A stretch of DNA of 23,078 nt from Gp6-AA40 sp964505975 (GTDB taxonomy: Bacteria; Acidobacteriota; Vicinamibacteria; Vicinamibacterales; UBA2999), in the NCBI GenBank assembly GCA_964505975.1, contig CAZDLW010000064.1, positions 1-23,078 on the forward strand. The letters are read 5' to 3'. Position numbers and translations under genes: made by a program. How positions within the stretch are numbered: the first letter of the stretch is position 1; the number at the start of each line of letters is the position of its first letter. A model generated the notes under the pieces. It worked only from the letters and a program-made list of their open reading frames with translations. It did no database searches and had not been told where the DNA came from. Shown piece by piece: positions 1 to 7,499 of this stretch.

Positions 1-69
1 GGTGCATGCCCAGTGACCAGACTTTTGTCAGTAATCACCGATCCAGGGGACTAGCTGGCAGTATCTCCT

Positions 70-88
70 GCCCGCACTCCGTGCGGGC
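70..88. terminator. Small perfect hairpin downstream of msrA
   Basis: A perfect 8-bp GC-rich stem (GCCCGCAC / GTGCGGGC) with a 3-nt loop lies about 65 bp beyond the msrA stop codon. No T-tract follows on the minus strand, so it is at best an atypical terminator and may be a dispersed extragenic palindrome. Apart from it I see nothing recognisable in positions 1-153. Confidence 0.3.
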
Positions 89-153
89 GAGACGCCTCGA
101 ACGGCCGGTCCGAACACTTGACTCATTCGTAAGGATTCCAGCCGCTCAAGGCG

Positions 154-804
154 TCACACGACACCAATGGGGCAGCTCACGCCGGTTCCGCCGAGTCCAC
201 AATAGCCACTGGGGTGCTTGGCCAGGTACTGTTGATGGTAGTCCTCGGCGTAGTAGAACGGCGGTGCCTCTCCGATCTCGGTGGTGATACGGCCATGACC
301 AGCGTCCGACAGGCAACGTTGAAAGAGATCGCGTGACGTGGCAGCCGCGCGTGCCTGTTCCGGCGAGTGGCAGTAGACGGTGGACCGGTACTGCGTGCCG
401 ACATCGTTGCCCTGCCGCATGCCCTGGGTTGGATCGTGGTTCTCCCAGAAGATCTTCAGCATGGCATCATAGGAGGTCAGCGTGGGATCGAAGACGACCA
501 GTACAACTTCCGCGTGCCCGGTCATGCCGGAGCACACCTCCCGATAGGTCGGGTTTCGCGTATGGCCCCCCGCATAGCCAACCGCCGTCGTGTACACGCC
601 CGGCGCCTGCCAGAACTTCCGCTCGGCGCCCCAGAAGCAGCCCAGGCCGAACACGGCCTCTTCCAGCCCGGCCGGAAACGGCGGTACCAGCGGGTTACCG
701 TTGACGAAGTGGGCCGCCGGAACCGGCATGGGTGTGTCACGCCCCGGCAGTGCCTCATCCGGACCAGGGACTCGAAGCGTCATCGTGGTGTTGAACAGTG
801 CCAT
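154..804 (-). CDS. msrA: Peptide-methionine (S)-S-oxide reductase MsrA
   Basis: MsrA reduces the S-epimer of methionine sulfoxide in proteins and free methionine. The 216-residue product has the family signature GCFWGAE, with catalytic Cys56. The C-terminal block YCGLGGTGVSCP supplies the probable resolving cysteines, Cys202 and Cys211. The conserved GYAGG and the HDPTQ stretch near residue 124 are also present. About 48 residues precede the catalytic core and show no clear signal peptide, so a cytoplasmic location is likely. The ATG at 804 is preceded by GAGGA (complement of 810-814) at 5-nt spacing, which supports this start. No MsrB domain is fused. The gene is monocistronic and diverges from the pseudouridine synthase gene across palindromic element A. 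Confidence 0.95.
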   Translation of the reverse strand: MALFNTTMTLRVPGPDEALPGRDTPMPVPAAHFVNGNPLVPPFPAGLEEAVFGLGCFWGAERKFWQAPGVYTTAVGYAGGHTRNPTYREVCSGMTGHAEVVLVVFDPTLTSYDAMLKIFWENHDPTQGMRQGNDVGTQYRSTVYCHSPEQARAAATSRDLFQRCLSDAGHGRITTEIGEAPPFYYAEDYHQQYLAKHPSGYCGLGGTGVSCPIGVV

Positions 805-831
805 CGGCGTCCTCGGAATCTCATTCTAATC

Positions 832-1020
832 CCGGAGCTCACTTGAGGTGCGACGGGACGGCGACCTACGACTCGCGCGGCAGCAGTGGGGCAAAACGCA
901 TCCGGAACGTGAGGACCGAGCTGGGTTGCGGGACCCAGCTCGGGTCGTTAGCCGCTGGAGGATGCGTTTACCGCGCGCTGTCGTCGGGAGCCCGCCCGTC
1001 GCACCTCGAGTAAGCTCCGG
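832..1020 (+). repeat. Palindromic repeat element, copy A (MITE/REP-like)
   Basis: This intergenic unit of about 189 bp has inverted ends: the first 26 bases (CCGGAGCT...) match the reverse complement of the last 26 with two mismatches. At its centre is an 11-bp stem (CCGAGCTGGGT / ACCCAGCTCGG, 916-926 and 933-943) with a 6-nt loop. A further inner pair involves AAACGCATCC near 894 and GGATGCGTTT near 959. Its sequence closely matches the reverse complement of 5216-5404, with an identical 28-nt core, so the two are copies of one family in opposite orientation. No coding capacity is credible, and I see no clear target-site duplication. Confidence 0.85.
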
Positions 1021-1024
1021 TCTA

Positions 1025-1065
1025 GCTCGCGCGAAGCGCGAGCCGGGCCGGCTGGAAGCCGGCCC
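1025..1065. repeat. Two tandem perfect hairpins
   Basis: The first hairpin (1025-1043) has stem GCTCGCGC / GCGCGAGC with a GAA loop. The second (1045-1065) has stem GGGCCGGCT / AGCCGGCCC with a GGA loop. Both are perfect and only one base separates them. Tandem short GC palindromes of this kind are typical of REP-like extragenic repeats. They lie just past element A and about 50 bp before the pseudouridine synthase start, so they may sit in its 5' leader. Confidence 0.6.
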
Positions 1066-1113
1066 CCACGACAGGAATCCGCCACCGTCCGTGCGTGGTG
1101 GCTCGACGATCCG

Positions 1114-2139
1114 ATGACCACACTTCGCTTTCGTGCCGATCGCGGGGACGCCGATCTCAGGCTCGACCAGGCACTCGTGCGGCATATCCGGGACGTCACC
1201 CGCCTGTCGCGGACGTCGATCCAAGTCTGGATCGAGAGCGGCGGAGTGTCCATTGATGGCCGCATCGTCCAACGTCCTTCAACACGCCTGCGAGTCGGCG
1301 TAGAGGTCAGCGTCGCCATCCCCGCATCCGCACCGCGTCGCACACGTCCCCAGGCCGAAGCACATCAACTGGACATCCTGTACGAGGACGAGTCACTTCT
1401 GGTACTCAACAAGCCCCCGGGATTGGTGGTGCACCCGACGTACAAGCAGGTCACGGGAACGCTGCTCAACGGAGTGTTGTGGCACGTTCGCACGAGAGCC
1501 GGCGTACGGCCTGGCATCCTGACGAGGCTCGACAAGGGCACATCCGGGCTGGTCATCGTCGCCCTGGATGCAGGGACACACGCCACCCTGCAGCGCGATG
1601 CGCACGCGGGACGGATCCAGAAGGAGTACCTGGCGCTCGTGCGAGGCATCCCGCGGCCGCGCCGCGGACGAATCGTTCTGCCACTCGCCGGGGATCCGGA
1701 GGACCGGCGCAGGGTGGTGGTCTCGCCCGATGGGACACACTGCGAAACGCGTTATGACCTCGTGTCGACCTTCACGGATATGAGGAATCGCGGAGACGGT
1801 GGATCCGCCGACATCTCGCCAGAGGCCTCGGGGATATCAAGGGGCGGAGCCCCGTGGCTGGTTCGGTCGGACGAGCGATATTCACTCGTCCGATGCGAAC
1901 TCGTCACCGGTCGCACGCATCAAGTCCGTGTGCACCTCGGGGCCTGCGGGTGGCCGATCCTCGGCGACCCGCTGTACGGCGAACCACACGCCCTGCTGAC
2001 CCGTCAGGCACTCCACGCGTGGCGGATTGCACTGCCCCATCCACACTCGCGCGAGCGAATCGAGATTGTCGCCGCGCTTCCCGCGGACATGCAGCACGTG
2101 TTGGATGAGGCATGCATCGGACGGGCGCAGACTCAGTGA
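1114..2139 (+). CDS. RluA-family RNA pseudouridine synthase (RluD-like)
   Basis: The enzyme should isomerise specific uridines to pseudouridine in rRNA or tRNA. The 341-residue protein has an N-terminal S4-type RNA-binding region (about residues 14-70) and then a PseudoU_synth_2 catalytic domain. The catalytic motif RLDKGTSGL carries Asp140. LLVLNKPPGLVVHP near 95-108, VTGRTHQVRVHL near 264-275 and GDPLYG near 284-289 are further family hallmarks. Having an S4 domain points to RluD/RluC-type rRNA enzymes, but the target cannot be fixed from sequence. Residues about 222-252 look like an insertion relative to typical members; its DNA contains the hairpin GGGGCGGAGCCCC (1841-1853). The ATG at 1114 has no convincing Shine-Dalgarno sequence. 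The gene converges on the molybdenum-hydroxylase operon with a 49-bp gap. Confidence 0.92.
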   Translation: MTTLRFRADRGDADLRLDQALVRHIRDVTRLSRTSIQVWIESGGVSIDGRIVQRPSTRLRVGVEVSVAIPASAPRRTRPQAEAHQLDILYEDESLLVLNKPPGLVVHPTYKQVTGTLLNGVLWHVRTRAGVRPGILTRLDKGTSGLVIVALDAGTHATLQRDAHAGRIQKEYLALVRGIPRPRRGRIVLPLAGDPEDRRRVVVSPDGTHCETRYDLVSTFTDMRNRGDGGSADISPEASGISRGGAPWLVRSDERYSLVRCELVTGRTHQVRVHLGACGWPILGDPLYGEPHALLTRQALHAWRIALPHPHSRERIEIVAALPADMQHVLDEACIGRAQTQ

Positions 2140-2144
2140 CGTCG

Positions 2145-2180
2145 CTCACGACGCAAAGCCACGTCAACCTGCCTCGTGAG
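2145..2180. terminator. Weak inverted repeat between convergent genes
   Basis: CTCACGA (2145-2151) pairs with TCGTGAG (2174-2180) across a 22-nt loop in the 49-bp gap between two convergent stop codons. The position suits a bidirectional terminator, but the stem is short, the loop is long and there is no T-tract. Confidence 0.2.
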
Positions 2181-2188
2181 ATGCGGAG

Positions 2189-4576
2189 CTACGCGCGACT
2201 GTCGAGCGCCGCGCGTACGCGCGCAGGTGTGAACGGGACCTCCCGCACCCGCGCGCCGGTGGCGTCGAAGATGGCGTTCCCGATTGCCGCCGCAGCTACG
2301 GTCACCGACGTTTCTCCGGCACCAGCCGCCTCCGCGTCAGAGCGCTCAATCAGCACGCTCTCGATGACCGGCACTTCGTCGCCCAGATACCATGGGCGGT
2401 ACGTGCGCCAGTCCACCGACGTCACAGCCTGCCTGTCCCAGGTCACCTCCTCGCGAAGGGCGCGACTGATACCTTGGATGATCCCGCCTTCAATCTGGTT
2501 TCGGACTCCATCCGGATTCGAGATCGGACCACAGTCCAGAGCCACGACCACGCGGCGCACGACAACAGTACCGGTGTCCTGATCCACGTCCACGTCGGCC
2601 ACGGCCGCACAATACCCATTCTCGCCCTCGTACAGGACGCACGCGATGCCGCGGCCGGACGCCAGTCCGCTGGTGGAGCGATCCGGTCGCGGTGACGGCC
2701 GAGGATTCCAACTGGCGGCGGCGGCCGCTGCCGTCACGACCTGTCGCAGTCGTGGATCGCGCAGATGGCGCAGGCGGTAGGCCACGGGATCCGCGCTCAG
2801 AATCGCCGCCACCTCATCCATGATGCACTCGTGCGCAAACGTGTTCTGGAGCCGCGCCGGAGATCGCAGCGGGCCCGTCCACAGAGGCGATTCGACGGTA
2901 TGGGACAGCACGCGTTCGCTGCGGACGGCGCCCGTTCCTCCGCATCGGCCTCCGACGCAGCCGGTGACGTACGACGGAGCGGTGTTGCTTCGGTTGTTGA
3001 AGTCCCCCGCAGGAGGCGGAGCCGGCGACCGTGGCGTAACCGGGGCCGGGGAGAATCCCGCAAGAAAACCGGTGATGACGTTCCCAGGCGCGTTCGACCC
3101 AGGCCGGCCGCCGCGGGTTGCGCTCCACCCCTCGTAGTCCCAGGCGACAATCGTACCTTCTTCGTCCACCCCGACTCGCTGATCGATCACGAACGGAGCG
3201 CCATAGTTCTCCCCGGCCATCTCGTCGCGGCGCGAGAGCTGGACGCGAACAGGGCGTCCCACCGCCTGGGAGAGCAGTGCGGCATCGTACGAGACCGTGT
3301 CGGCGCCATTGATCCCGTAGCACCCGGAGCCCATCCTGAACACGATGCGGACGTGCTCCTGGGAGAGTCCAAGTAGTGCGGCAACCGAGCTGCGCAACGG
3401 GTACACCGCCTGTGTCGCAGACCAGATTGTCGCTCCAGCGCGAACGTCGGCCACGGCGCACGAAGTACCCAGCGATCCATGCATCTGGTACGGATGCCGG
3501 TACGTCGCTCGTACGACCCTCGCTGCGTTGGCCAGCCGCCCATCCACGTCACCCGAATCGACGAAATACGTATCGCGACTCCCCGGTCCTCGGAGCTGGT
3601 CGTACAAACCGCCGGGCGAGGGGAGCGCGGCGCCTTCCGACCACGACACCTTCAGCGCAGCAGCCGCCTGCACGGCCTGCCACGGCTTCTCCGCTACCAC
3701 GCCAACAAAGTCGCGGCGGCGAACGACGCGTACGATCCCGGACACGTTCCGCACCGAGGCTTCATCGATCGCGACGACGCCAACACCAGGGGCCGGGGGG
3801 CGGACGACAGCGCCATGAAGCATCCCGGGAACTCGGACGTTGTGGACGAACTCGAATGTTCCGCTCGCCATGGCCGGGATGTCCAGCCGCGCCACCGACG
3901 TACCAAGGACCGTCCACTCGGCCGGCGGCCTGCGCGCCGCGCCGGGGTCGACGGAAAGATTGAACCGGCGACCACCGATGATCTCTCCATATCCAACTCG
4001 CCGTGAGGAATCCGACCTCAGGCGAACGGCACCGTCTACGGCCACGAGTTGATCCCGCGGGACGCCGAGCCGCTCCGAGGCAAGCTGCACGAGCGCCTCA
4101 CGTGCGGTGGCCGCCGCCAGCGCCAGGTTGCGGTGATTGAAGTTCGCAGGATGCGACTGCGCCCCGGACGTCGTGCCCTGATCGGGCGTCACCGCCGTAT
4201 CGCACTGCATCAGCGTGACGTGATCGATCGACACCGCGAGCTCTTCGGCGATGAGCTGTGTTTGCGCGGTGTAGAGCCCCTGACCCAGTTCGCACTTCCC
4301 CGTGTACGCCGTCACGCGCCCGTCGGCTGCAACGGCAATCCACGCATCGAGCAGGTTGCTGCCCGGGCCGTCCAGGAACTGCGCGGCAGCACGGCCCGCG
4401 GACCCCAGACTACCGGCCAGGCCAGCGGTGCTGAACGTCACCATCAGTGCACCCGACCGTTTCAGGAATCCTCGACGGGACAGACCGGCGCTCTCGAGCG
4501 CGGACCGGGCGTCACCGCTCAATCCTTCAGCCGGGGTCACAACTGCGCGGCCCGATGATGGCGTCTTCGTGTTCAT
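2189..4576 (-). CDS. Molybdopterin-binding subunit of a xanthine dehydrogenase-family hydroxylase (IorB-like, Tat-exported)
   Basis: This is the large catalytic subunit of a two-component molybdenum hydroxylase, resembling isoquinoline 1-oxidoreductase beta subunit and related aldehyde/nicotinate dehydrogenases. The 795-residue protein starts with a Tat signal: SRRGFLK at residues 33-39, then a hydrophobic stretch and an Ala-rich cleavage region near 60-66. It should therefore fold in the cytoplasm and act in the periplasm. The late GAGETSV motif carries the probable catalytic Glu755. GTTSGAQSHP near 134-143 and RMGSGCYGINGAD near 414-426 fit the cofactor-binding regions. The ATG at 4576 overlaps the stop of the upstream 2Fe-2S gene in an ATGA arrangement. 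The frame stays open 1.2 kb further upstream, but that stretch crosses the partner gene and element B and is not coding. The substrate cannot be predicted. Confidence 0.92.
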   Translation of the reverse strand: MNTKTPSSGRAVVTPAEGLSGDARSALESAGLSRRGFLKRSGALMVTFSTAGLAGSLGSAGRAAAQFLDGPGSNLLDAWIAVAADGRVTAYTGKCELGQGLYTAQTQLIAEELAVSIDHVTLMQCDTAVTPDQGTTSGAQSHPANFNHRNLALAAATAREALVQLASERLGVPRDQLVAVDGAVRLRSDSSRRVGYGEIIGGRRFNLSVDPGAARRPPAEWTVLGTSVARLDIPAMASGTFEFVHNVRVPGMLHGAVVRPPAPGVGVVAIDEASVRNVSGIVRVVRRRDFVGVVAEKPWQAVQAAAALKVSWSEGAALPSPGGLYDQLRGPGSRDTYFVDSGDVDGRLANAARVVRATYRHPYQMHGSLGTSCAVADVRAGATIWSATQAVYPLRSSVAALLGLSQEHVRIVFRMGSGCYGINGADTVSYDAALLSQAVGRPVRVQLSRRDEMAGENYGAPFVIDQRVGVDEEGTIVAWDYEGWSATRGGRPGSNAPGNVITGFLAGFSPAPVTPRSPAPPPAGDFNNRSNTAPSYVTGCVGGRCGGTGAVRSERVLSHTVESPLWTGPLRSPARLQNTFAHECIMDEVAAILSADPVAYRLRHLRDPRLRQVVTAAAAAASWNPRPSPRPDRSTSGLASGRGIACVLYEGENGYCAAVADVDVDQDTGTVVVRRVVVALDCGPISNPDGVRNQIEGGIIQGISRALREEVTWDRQAVTSVDWRTYRPWYLGDEVPVIESVLIERSDAEAAGAGETSVTVAAAAIGNAIFDATGARVREVPFTPARVRAALDSRA

Positions 4577-5043
4577 GCCGTCGCTCCCCGTCTCGCGTAC
4601 CGCCCGATGGCGCGTAACATACGCACGTTCACGCCGCATCGACACAGGACAGTGTCGAGCGCCTGCCGGATTTGCTCGTCGGTGGCATCTGGATTCCGAT
4701 CCAGAAAGGCCTTGGCCGTGAGGATGACGCCGTTCAAACAGAATCCACACTGCGAGGCCTGTTCGTCGATGAACGCCTGCTGCAGTGGATGGGCACGCTC
4801 GATGGTTCCGAGGCCTTCGAGCGTAGTGATCTCGGCACCATCCATGCTCCCCACCGTAACGAGGCAGGACCGGACGGCCTGCCCATTCGCGATGACCGTG
4901 CACGACCCACACTGGCCAAGTCCACACCCGAACTTCGGGCCGCGCAGCTCCAGGTCTTCGCTGAGCACGTACAAGAGCGGCGTTGTCGCGTCCACGTCTT
5001 GCCTGTACGTGCGGCCATTCACGTGCAACGTCACCAGACTCAT
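4573..5043 (-). CDS. 2Fe-2S subunit of the molybdenum hydroxylase (IorA-like)
   Basis: This is the small electron-transfer subunit that passes electrons from the molybdenum centre. The 156-residue protein has a plant-type ferredoxin cluster site (CGLGQCGSC plus a later Cys in VRSC) and the C-terminal helical cluster site CGFCLNGV ... CRCG. Together these give the two [2Fe-2S] clusters expected of the family. It has no signal peptide and would be co-exported with its Tat-carrying partner, as is known for such enzymes. No FAD subunit is nearby, which fits the two-subunit type that uses a cytochrome or membrane acceptor. AGGAGA (complement of 5049-5054) lies 5 nt upstream of the ATG. Confidence 0.94.
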   Translation of the reverse strand: MSLVTLHVNGRTYRQDVDATTPLLYVLSEDLELRGPKFGCGLGQCGSCTVIANGQAVRSCLVTVGSMDGAEITTLEGLGTIERAHPLQQAFIDEQASQCGFCLNGVILTAKAFLDRNPDATDEQIRQALDTVLCRCGVNVRMLRAIGRYARRGATA

Positions 5044-5068
5044 CGGTTTCTCCTGTCGGCGTCAGCGG

Positions 5069-5097
5069 ATTATACGAGGTCCGTCGTACTGTGCCAG
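5069..5097 (-). promoter_or_regulatory. Sigma70-like promoter for the molybdenum-hydroxylase operon
   Basis: On the minus strand a perfect TATAAT (complement of 5069-5074) is preceded, after exactly 17 bp, by CTGGCA (complement of 5092-5097), which matches four of six positions of the -35 consensus. The predicted start point leaves a leader of about 20 nt carrying the AGGAGA ribosome binding site. This is a sequence match only. Confidence 0.45.
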
Positions 5098-5178
5098 CTC
5101 TCCGACGTGTTCCTCGGAGCACACGCGAGGGCTTCCGCCCCCGGGGACGGCGACGTGGATTGCGGACGGATTCCCGCT

Positions 5179-5184
5179 TATACT
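5179..5184 (+). promoter_or_regulatory. Possible -10 box for the divergent haem/beta-propeller gene
   Basis: TATACT on the plus strand matches five of six -10 positions, but the sequence 17 bp upstream (TGGATT) is a poor -35 box. If it is real, the transcript would carry the whole of palindromic element B in a leader of about 325 nt. Confidence 0.2.
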
Positions 5185-5215
5185 GCCGCCCGGTGCGGGA
5201 TCCGGCACTGGTCCC

Positions 5216-5404
5216 GGAGTTCGGTTGAGTTACGACGGGGCGGCTCCCGACGACATCGCGCGGTAAAACGCATCTTCCGCCCGTGGGCGGCGACCCGAGC
5301 TGGGTCCCGCAACCCAGCTCGGCTCTCACGCTCCAGATGCGTTTTGCCCGATTTGTGTCGCGCGAGTCGTAGGTCGCCGCCCCGTCGTAACTCAACCGAA
5401 CTCC
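5216..5404 (-). repeat. Palindromic repeat element, copy B (MITE/REP-like)
   Basis: This 189-bp unit has perfect 28-bp terminal inverted repeats (5216-5243 and 5377-5404, beginning GGAGTTCGGTTGAG). An inner perfect 11-bp pair lies at 5265-5275 and 5335-5345, and a central 11-bp stem at 5295-5305 and 5312-5322. Its reverse complement matches copy A at 832-1020. The whole unit can fold into a long hairpin. It lies between the molybdenum-hydroxylase operon and the divergent haem/beta-propeller gene. The rest of the 473-bp gap (5044-5516) holds only the promoter-like sequences and ribosome binding sites described here. Confidence 0.9.
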
Positions 5405-5507
5405 AGGATGGACGGCGTGAACGGCCGCCGTTGACGAATCGTGCGGGGAATAGCGAGCGGATCGTCTGGTGCCCATCAATTGCGGCACGACAGGCGTCGT
5501 ACACCAC

Positions 5508-5512
5508 GGAGG
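5508..5512 (+). promoter_or_regulatory. Ribosome binding site deciding the 5517 start
   Basis: A perfect GGAGG lies 4 nt before ATG 5517. This favours it over the in-frame GTG at 5469, which would add 16 residues ahead of the signal peptide. Confidence 0.6.
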
Positions 5513-5516
5513 CCTC

Positions 5517-7220
5517 ATGAGCGCGCGAACATCAGTGATCGGATGGATGGGCCTCACCCTCGGCACACTGCTGGGGCTGGTCGTGTTGGCAACGGCGCCG
5601 ACATCGACACGCGCGCAGACGGCGGCGGCAGCGCTGACGGGTCGCGTCACGTCGATGCAAGAAGGCGCAATGGAGGGAGTGCTCGTCAGAGCCAGCCGAG
5701 TGGGCTCGAACAAGACGATCACCGTCGTCAGCAATGCGGCAGGCACGTACAGCTTCCCATCGGACCGCCTCGACACGGGCCGCTATGACGTGACGATTCG
5801 AGCGGTCGGCTATGTGCTGCCCGACACGGCGTCCGTCGAGATCGGCGCCGGCCCCAAGCAACTGGACCTGGAGTTACTCCCCTCCAACGTGCTCGAGCTG
5901 GCACATCAGCTCACCGATCCGGAGTGGTTGACGAGCTATCCTCTCGACGACGAGACGAAATTTGCGGTGTTCAGGGACTGCAGTCGATGCCACACACTGT
6001 TGAGGCCGTCGTTGTCCACGTACAACGCCGAACAGCTGGCCTGGGTGATGAAGCGCATGGTCTACTCGGCCGGCAGCTCGCCGATGTCGTTCCAGTTGCC
6101 GGGTCCGCAGACTGCGGACTGGGGACGGGCCGCCTGGGGCGAGCCGTCTCCCCTGCACCACCGGCAGGCAGAAGCCGTGGCCGCCATCAACTTGAGCCGT
6201 GGCATGTGGAAGTACGAGTTGAAGACCCTGCCGCGGCCGACGGGCACGGAGACGCAGGTGATCTACACCACGTGGGACCTCCCAGTCACGAGCAGGCCCC
6301 ACGACACACGAATCGGCCACGATGGCTGGATCTGGTACAACCACTTCAACGACAACGCGATTGGAAGGCTGAACCCCAGGACGGGCGAGACGCAGGAATG
6401 GCGGTGGCCGTACAGGGGAGAGGAGGGGTCGTTCGCTCCTACCGGCGCGCGCACGCTCATGGGTCCCGACGCGCAGGGCCGCTGGTACATCGGTAACCAG
6501 GCCCAGGGCGGTCTCGTCGTCTTCGATCCCAGGACCGAGACGTTTCAGTTCGTCAATCCGCCCGGCGGAGGAGAGATGATCGATGTGTCCGCCTCCCAGG
6601 TCGATGGCCATGCCTGGCGCTCGGGGGGCGGCGCAGCCTACCGGATCAATCTCGACACATGGGAGTTCACCACGGTCCAGGGTCCACGACCGCTGCTCGC
6701 CTACGACATCGCAGCCGACTCGCGGAACAATGTCTACGGCGCTGCCCGTGGCAGCCAGTACGTGTGGCGTGTCGACGCCAACACGCTCGAGGTCTCGTAC
6801 TACGACATCCCCGACACTCCGCGGGGCGTGGGCGGCATTGGCGGCGGCATGCGTCGAGGGATCACGGATGGGCAGGATCGCCTCTGGTGGGGAGGTTACG
6901 ACGGCAATTACGTCGGCATGCTCGATCCGCGGCTGCCCCCGGGGAAAGAAATGACGCTCTATCCTGTGCCATTTCCCTGGTTCTTTCCGTACGACGCTCA
7001 TCACGACAATACACGCTACACGTGGACCGGCGGGATCTATGCGGATCGCGTCGCACGTTTGAATCTGGAGACGGGCGACTGGCACTTCTATCTGCTGCCC
7101 TTCGAGGCCAACATTCGCGATATCGATCTGCAGCCCGCACCGCAGGGAGGGCTTTCGGGCCTGTGGATCGGACACACGCATCAAGGACGCATCACGCTCG
7201 TCGAACCTCTCGCGCCGTGA
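5517..7220 (+). CDS. Exported protein: carboxypeptidase-regulatory-like domain, CXXCH haem motif, Vgb-like beta-propeller
   Basis: The 567-residue product has an N-terminal signal peptide (hydrophobic residues about 9-28, Ala-rich to 33). Residues about 38-120 form a beta-sandwich of the carboxypeptidase regulatory-like type (TGRVTSMQEGAMEGVLVRAS). A single c-type haem motif follows, CSRCH at 155-159, with nearby methionines (178, 181, 190) as possible axial ligands. From about residue 245 come repeats of the streptogramin-lyase/NHL propeller type, with strings such as GWIWYNHFNDNAIGRLNPRTG. This looks like an exported monohaem protein whose propeller binds a ligand or partner. It diverges from the molybdenum hydroxylase, so a role as its periplasmic electron acceptor is possible but unproven. 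True virginiamycin lyase activity is doubtful. Confidence 0.8.
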   Translation: MSARTSVIGWMGLTLGTLLGLVVLATAPTSTRAQTAAAALTGRVTSMQEGAMEGVLVRASRVGSNKTITVVSNAAGTYSFPSDRLDTGRYDVTIRAVGYVLPDTASVEIGAGPKQLDLELLPSNVLELAHQLTDPEWLTSYPLDDETKFAVFRDCSRCHTLLRPSLSTYNAEQLAWVMKRMVYSAGSSPMSFQLPGPQTADWGRAAWGEPSPLHHRQAEAVAAINLSRGMWKYELKTLPRPTGTETQVIYTTWDLPVTSRPHDTRIGHDGWIWYNHFNDNAIGRLNPRTGETQEWRWPYRGEEGSFAPTGARTLMGPDAQGRWYIGNQAQGGLVVFDPRTETFQFVNPPGGGEMIDVSASQVDGHAWRSGGGAAYRINLDTWEFTTVQGPRPLLAYDIAADSRNNVYGAARGSQYVWRVDANTLEVSYYDIPDTPRGVGGIGGGMRRGITDGQDRLWWGGYDGNYVGMLDPRLPPGKEMTLYPVPFPWFFPYDAHHDNTRYTWTGGIYADRVARLNLETGDWHFYLLPFEANIRDIDLQPAPQGGLSGLWIGHTHQGRITLVEPLAP

Positions 7221-7250
7221 CCGATTCCCGACGTCGGTCGGATCCGGTCA

Positions 7251-7278
7251 GCTCGTCACTGAGCCTGTCGAGTTGAAG
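7251..7278 (+). repeat. Possible dispersed repeat (GAGCCTGTCGA type)
   Basis: The segment contains TCACTGAGCCTGTCGAG, resembling a short repeat seen between genes in many high-GC genomes. Only one copy is visible here, so this rests on general familiarity. The rest of 7221-7410 shows nothing recognisable. Confidence 0.25.
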
Positions 7279-7419
7279 TCATCGGCCGGCGACGCACGTT
7301 CGACCGATCCGGAGCTCGCGCGAGTCCAGCTCCGCAAAATGCCCGTTTTGCCGCCCAAGCGCGGCGATATCAACAAGCGAGGCGCGCCCGATGGCTGGTT
7401 GGCGCCGCAATTGCTCTCA

Positions 7420-7488
7420 CCTCTGTGAACGGCCGGTAACCGCCCATCAGGGGCGGCATTGGTGTGGGAACAAGTGAATTCACAGAGG
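7420..7488 (+). promoter_or_regulatory. Nested stem-loop overlapping the ribosome binding site of the PRC-barrel gene
   Basis: CCTCTGTGAA (7420-7429) is perfectly complementary to TTCACAGAGG (7479-7488). Inside it is a second hairpin, CCGCCC / GGGCGG (7440-7445 and 7451-7456). The outer right arm runs into the Shine-Dalgarno sequence AGGGAG (7486-7491), 8 nt before ATG 7500. If this is transcribed, the outer stem would hide half of the ribosome binding site, a layout suited to translational control. Confidence 0.4.
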
Positions 7489-7499
7489 GAGAACCGAGC

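Noticed and set aside
823..828. TAGAAT on the minus strand as a -10 box for msrA
   Set aside because: No acceptable -35 sequence is found at 16-18 bp; the upstream side is the end of palindromic element A.
4577..5776. A 400-residue upstream extension of the molybdopterin subunit frame
   Set aside because: It crosses the 2Fe-2S gene, element B and the start of a divergent gene, is Arg-rich, and lies upstream of a good Tat signal starting at 4576.
5874..7184. A 436-codon open frame on the minus strand
   Set aside because: It is antisense to the haem/beta-propeller gene, has no recognisable motif and has the composition typical of shadow frames in high-GC DNA.
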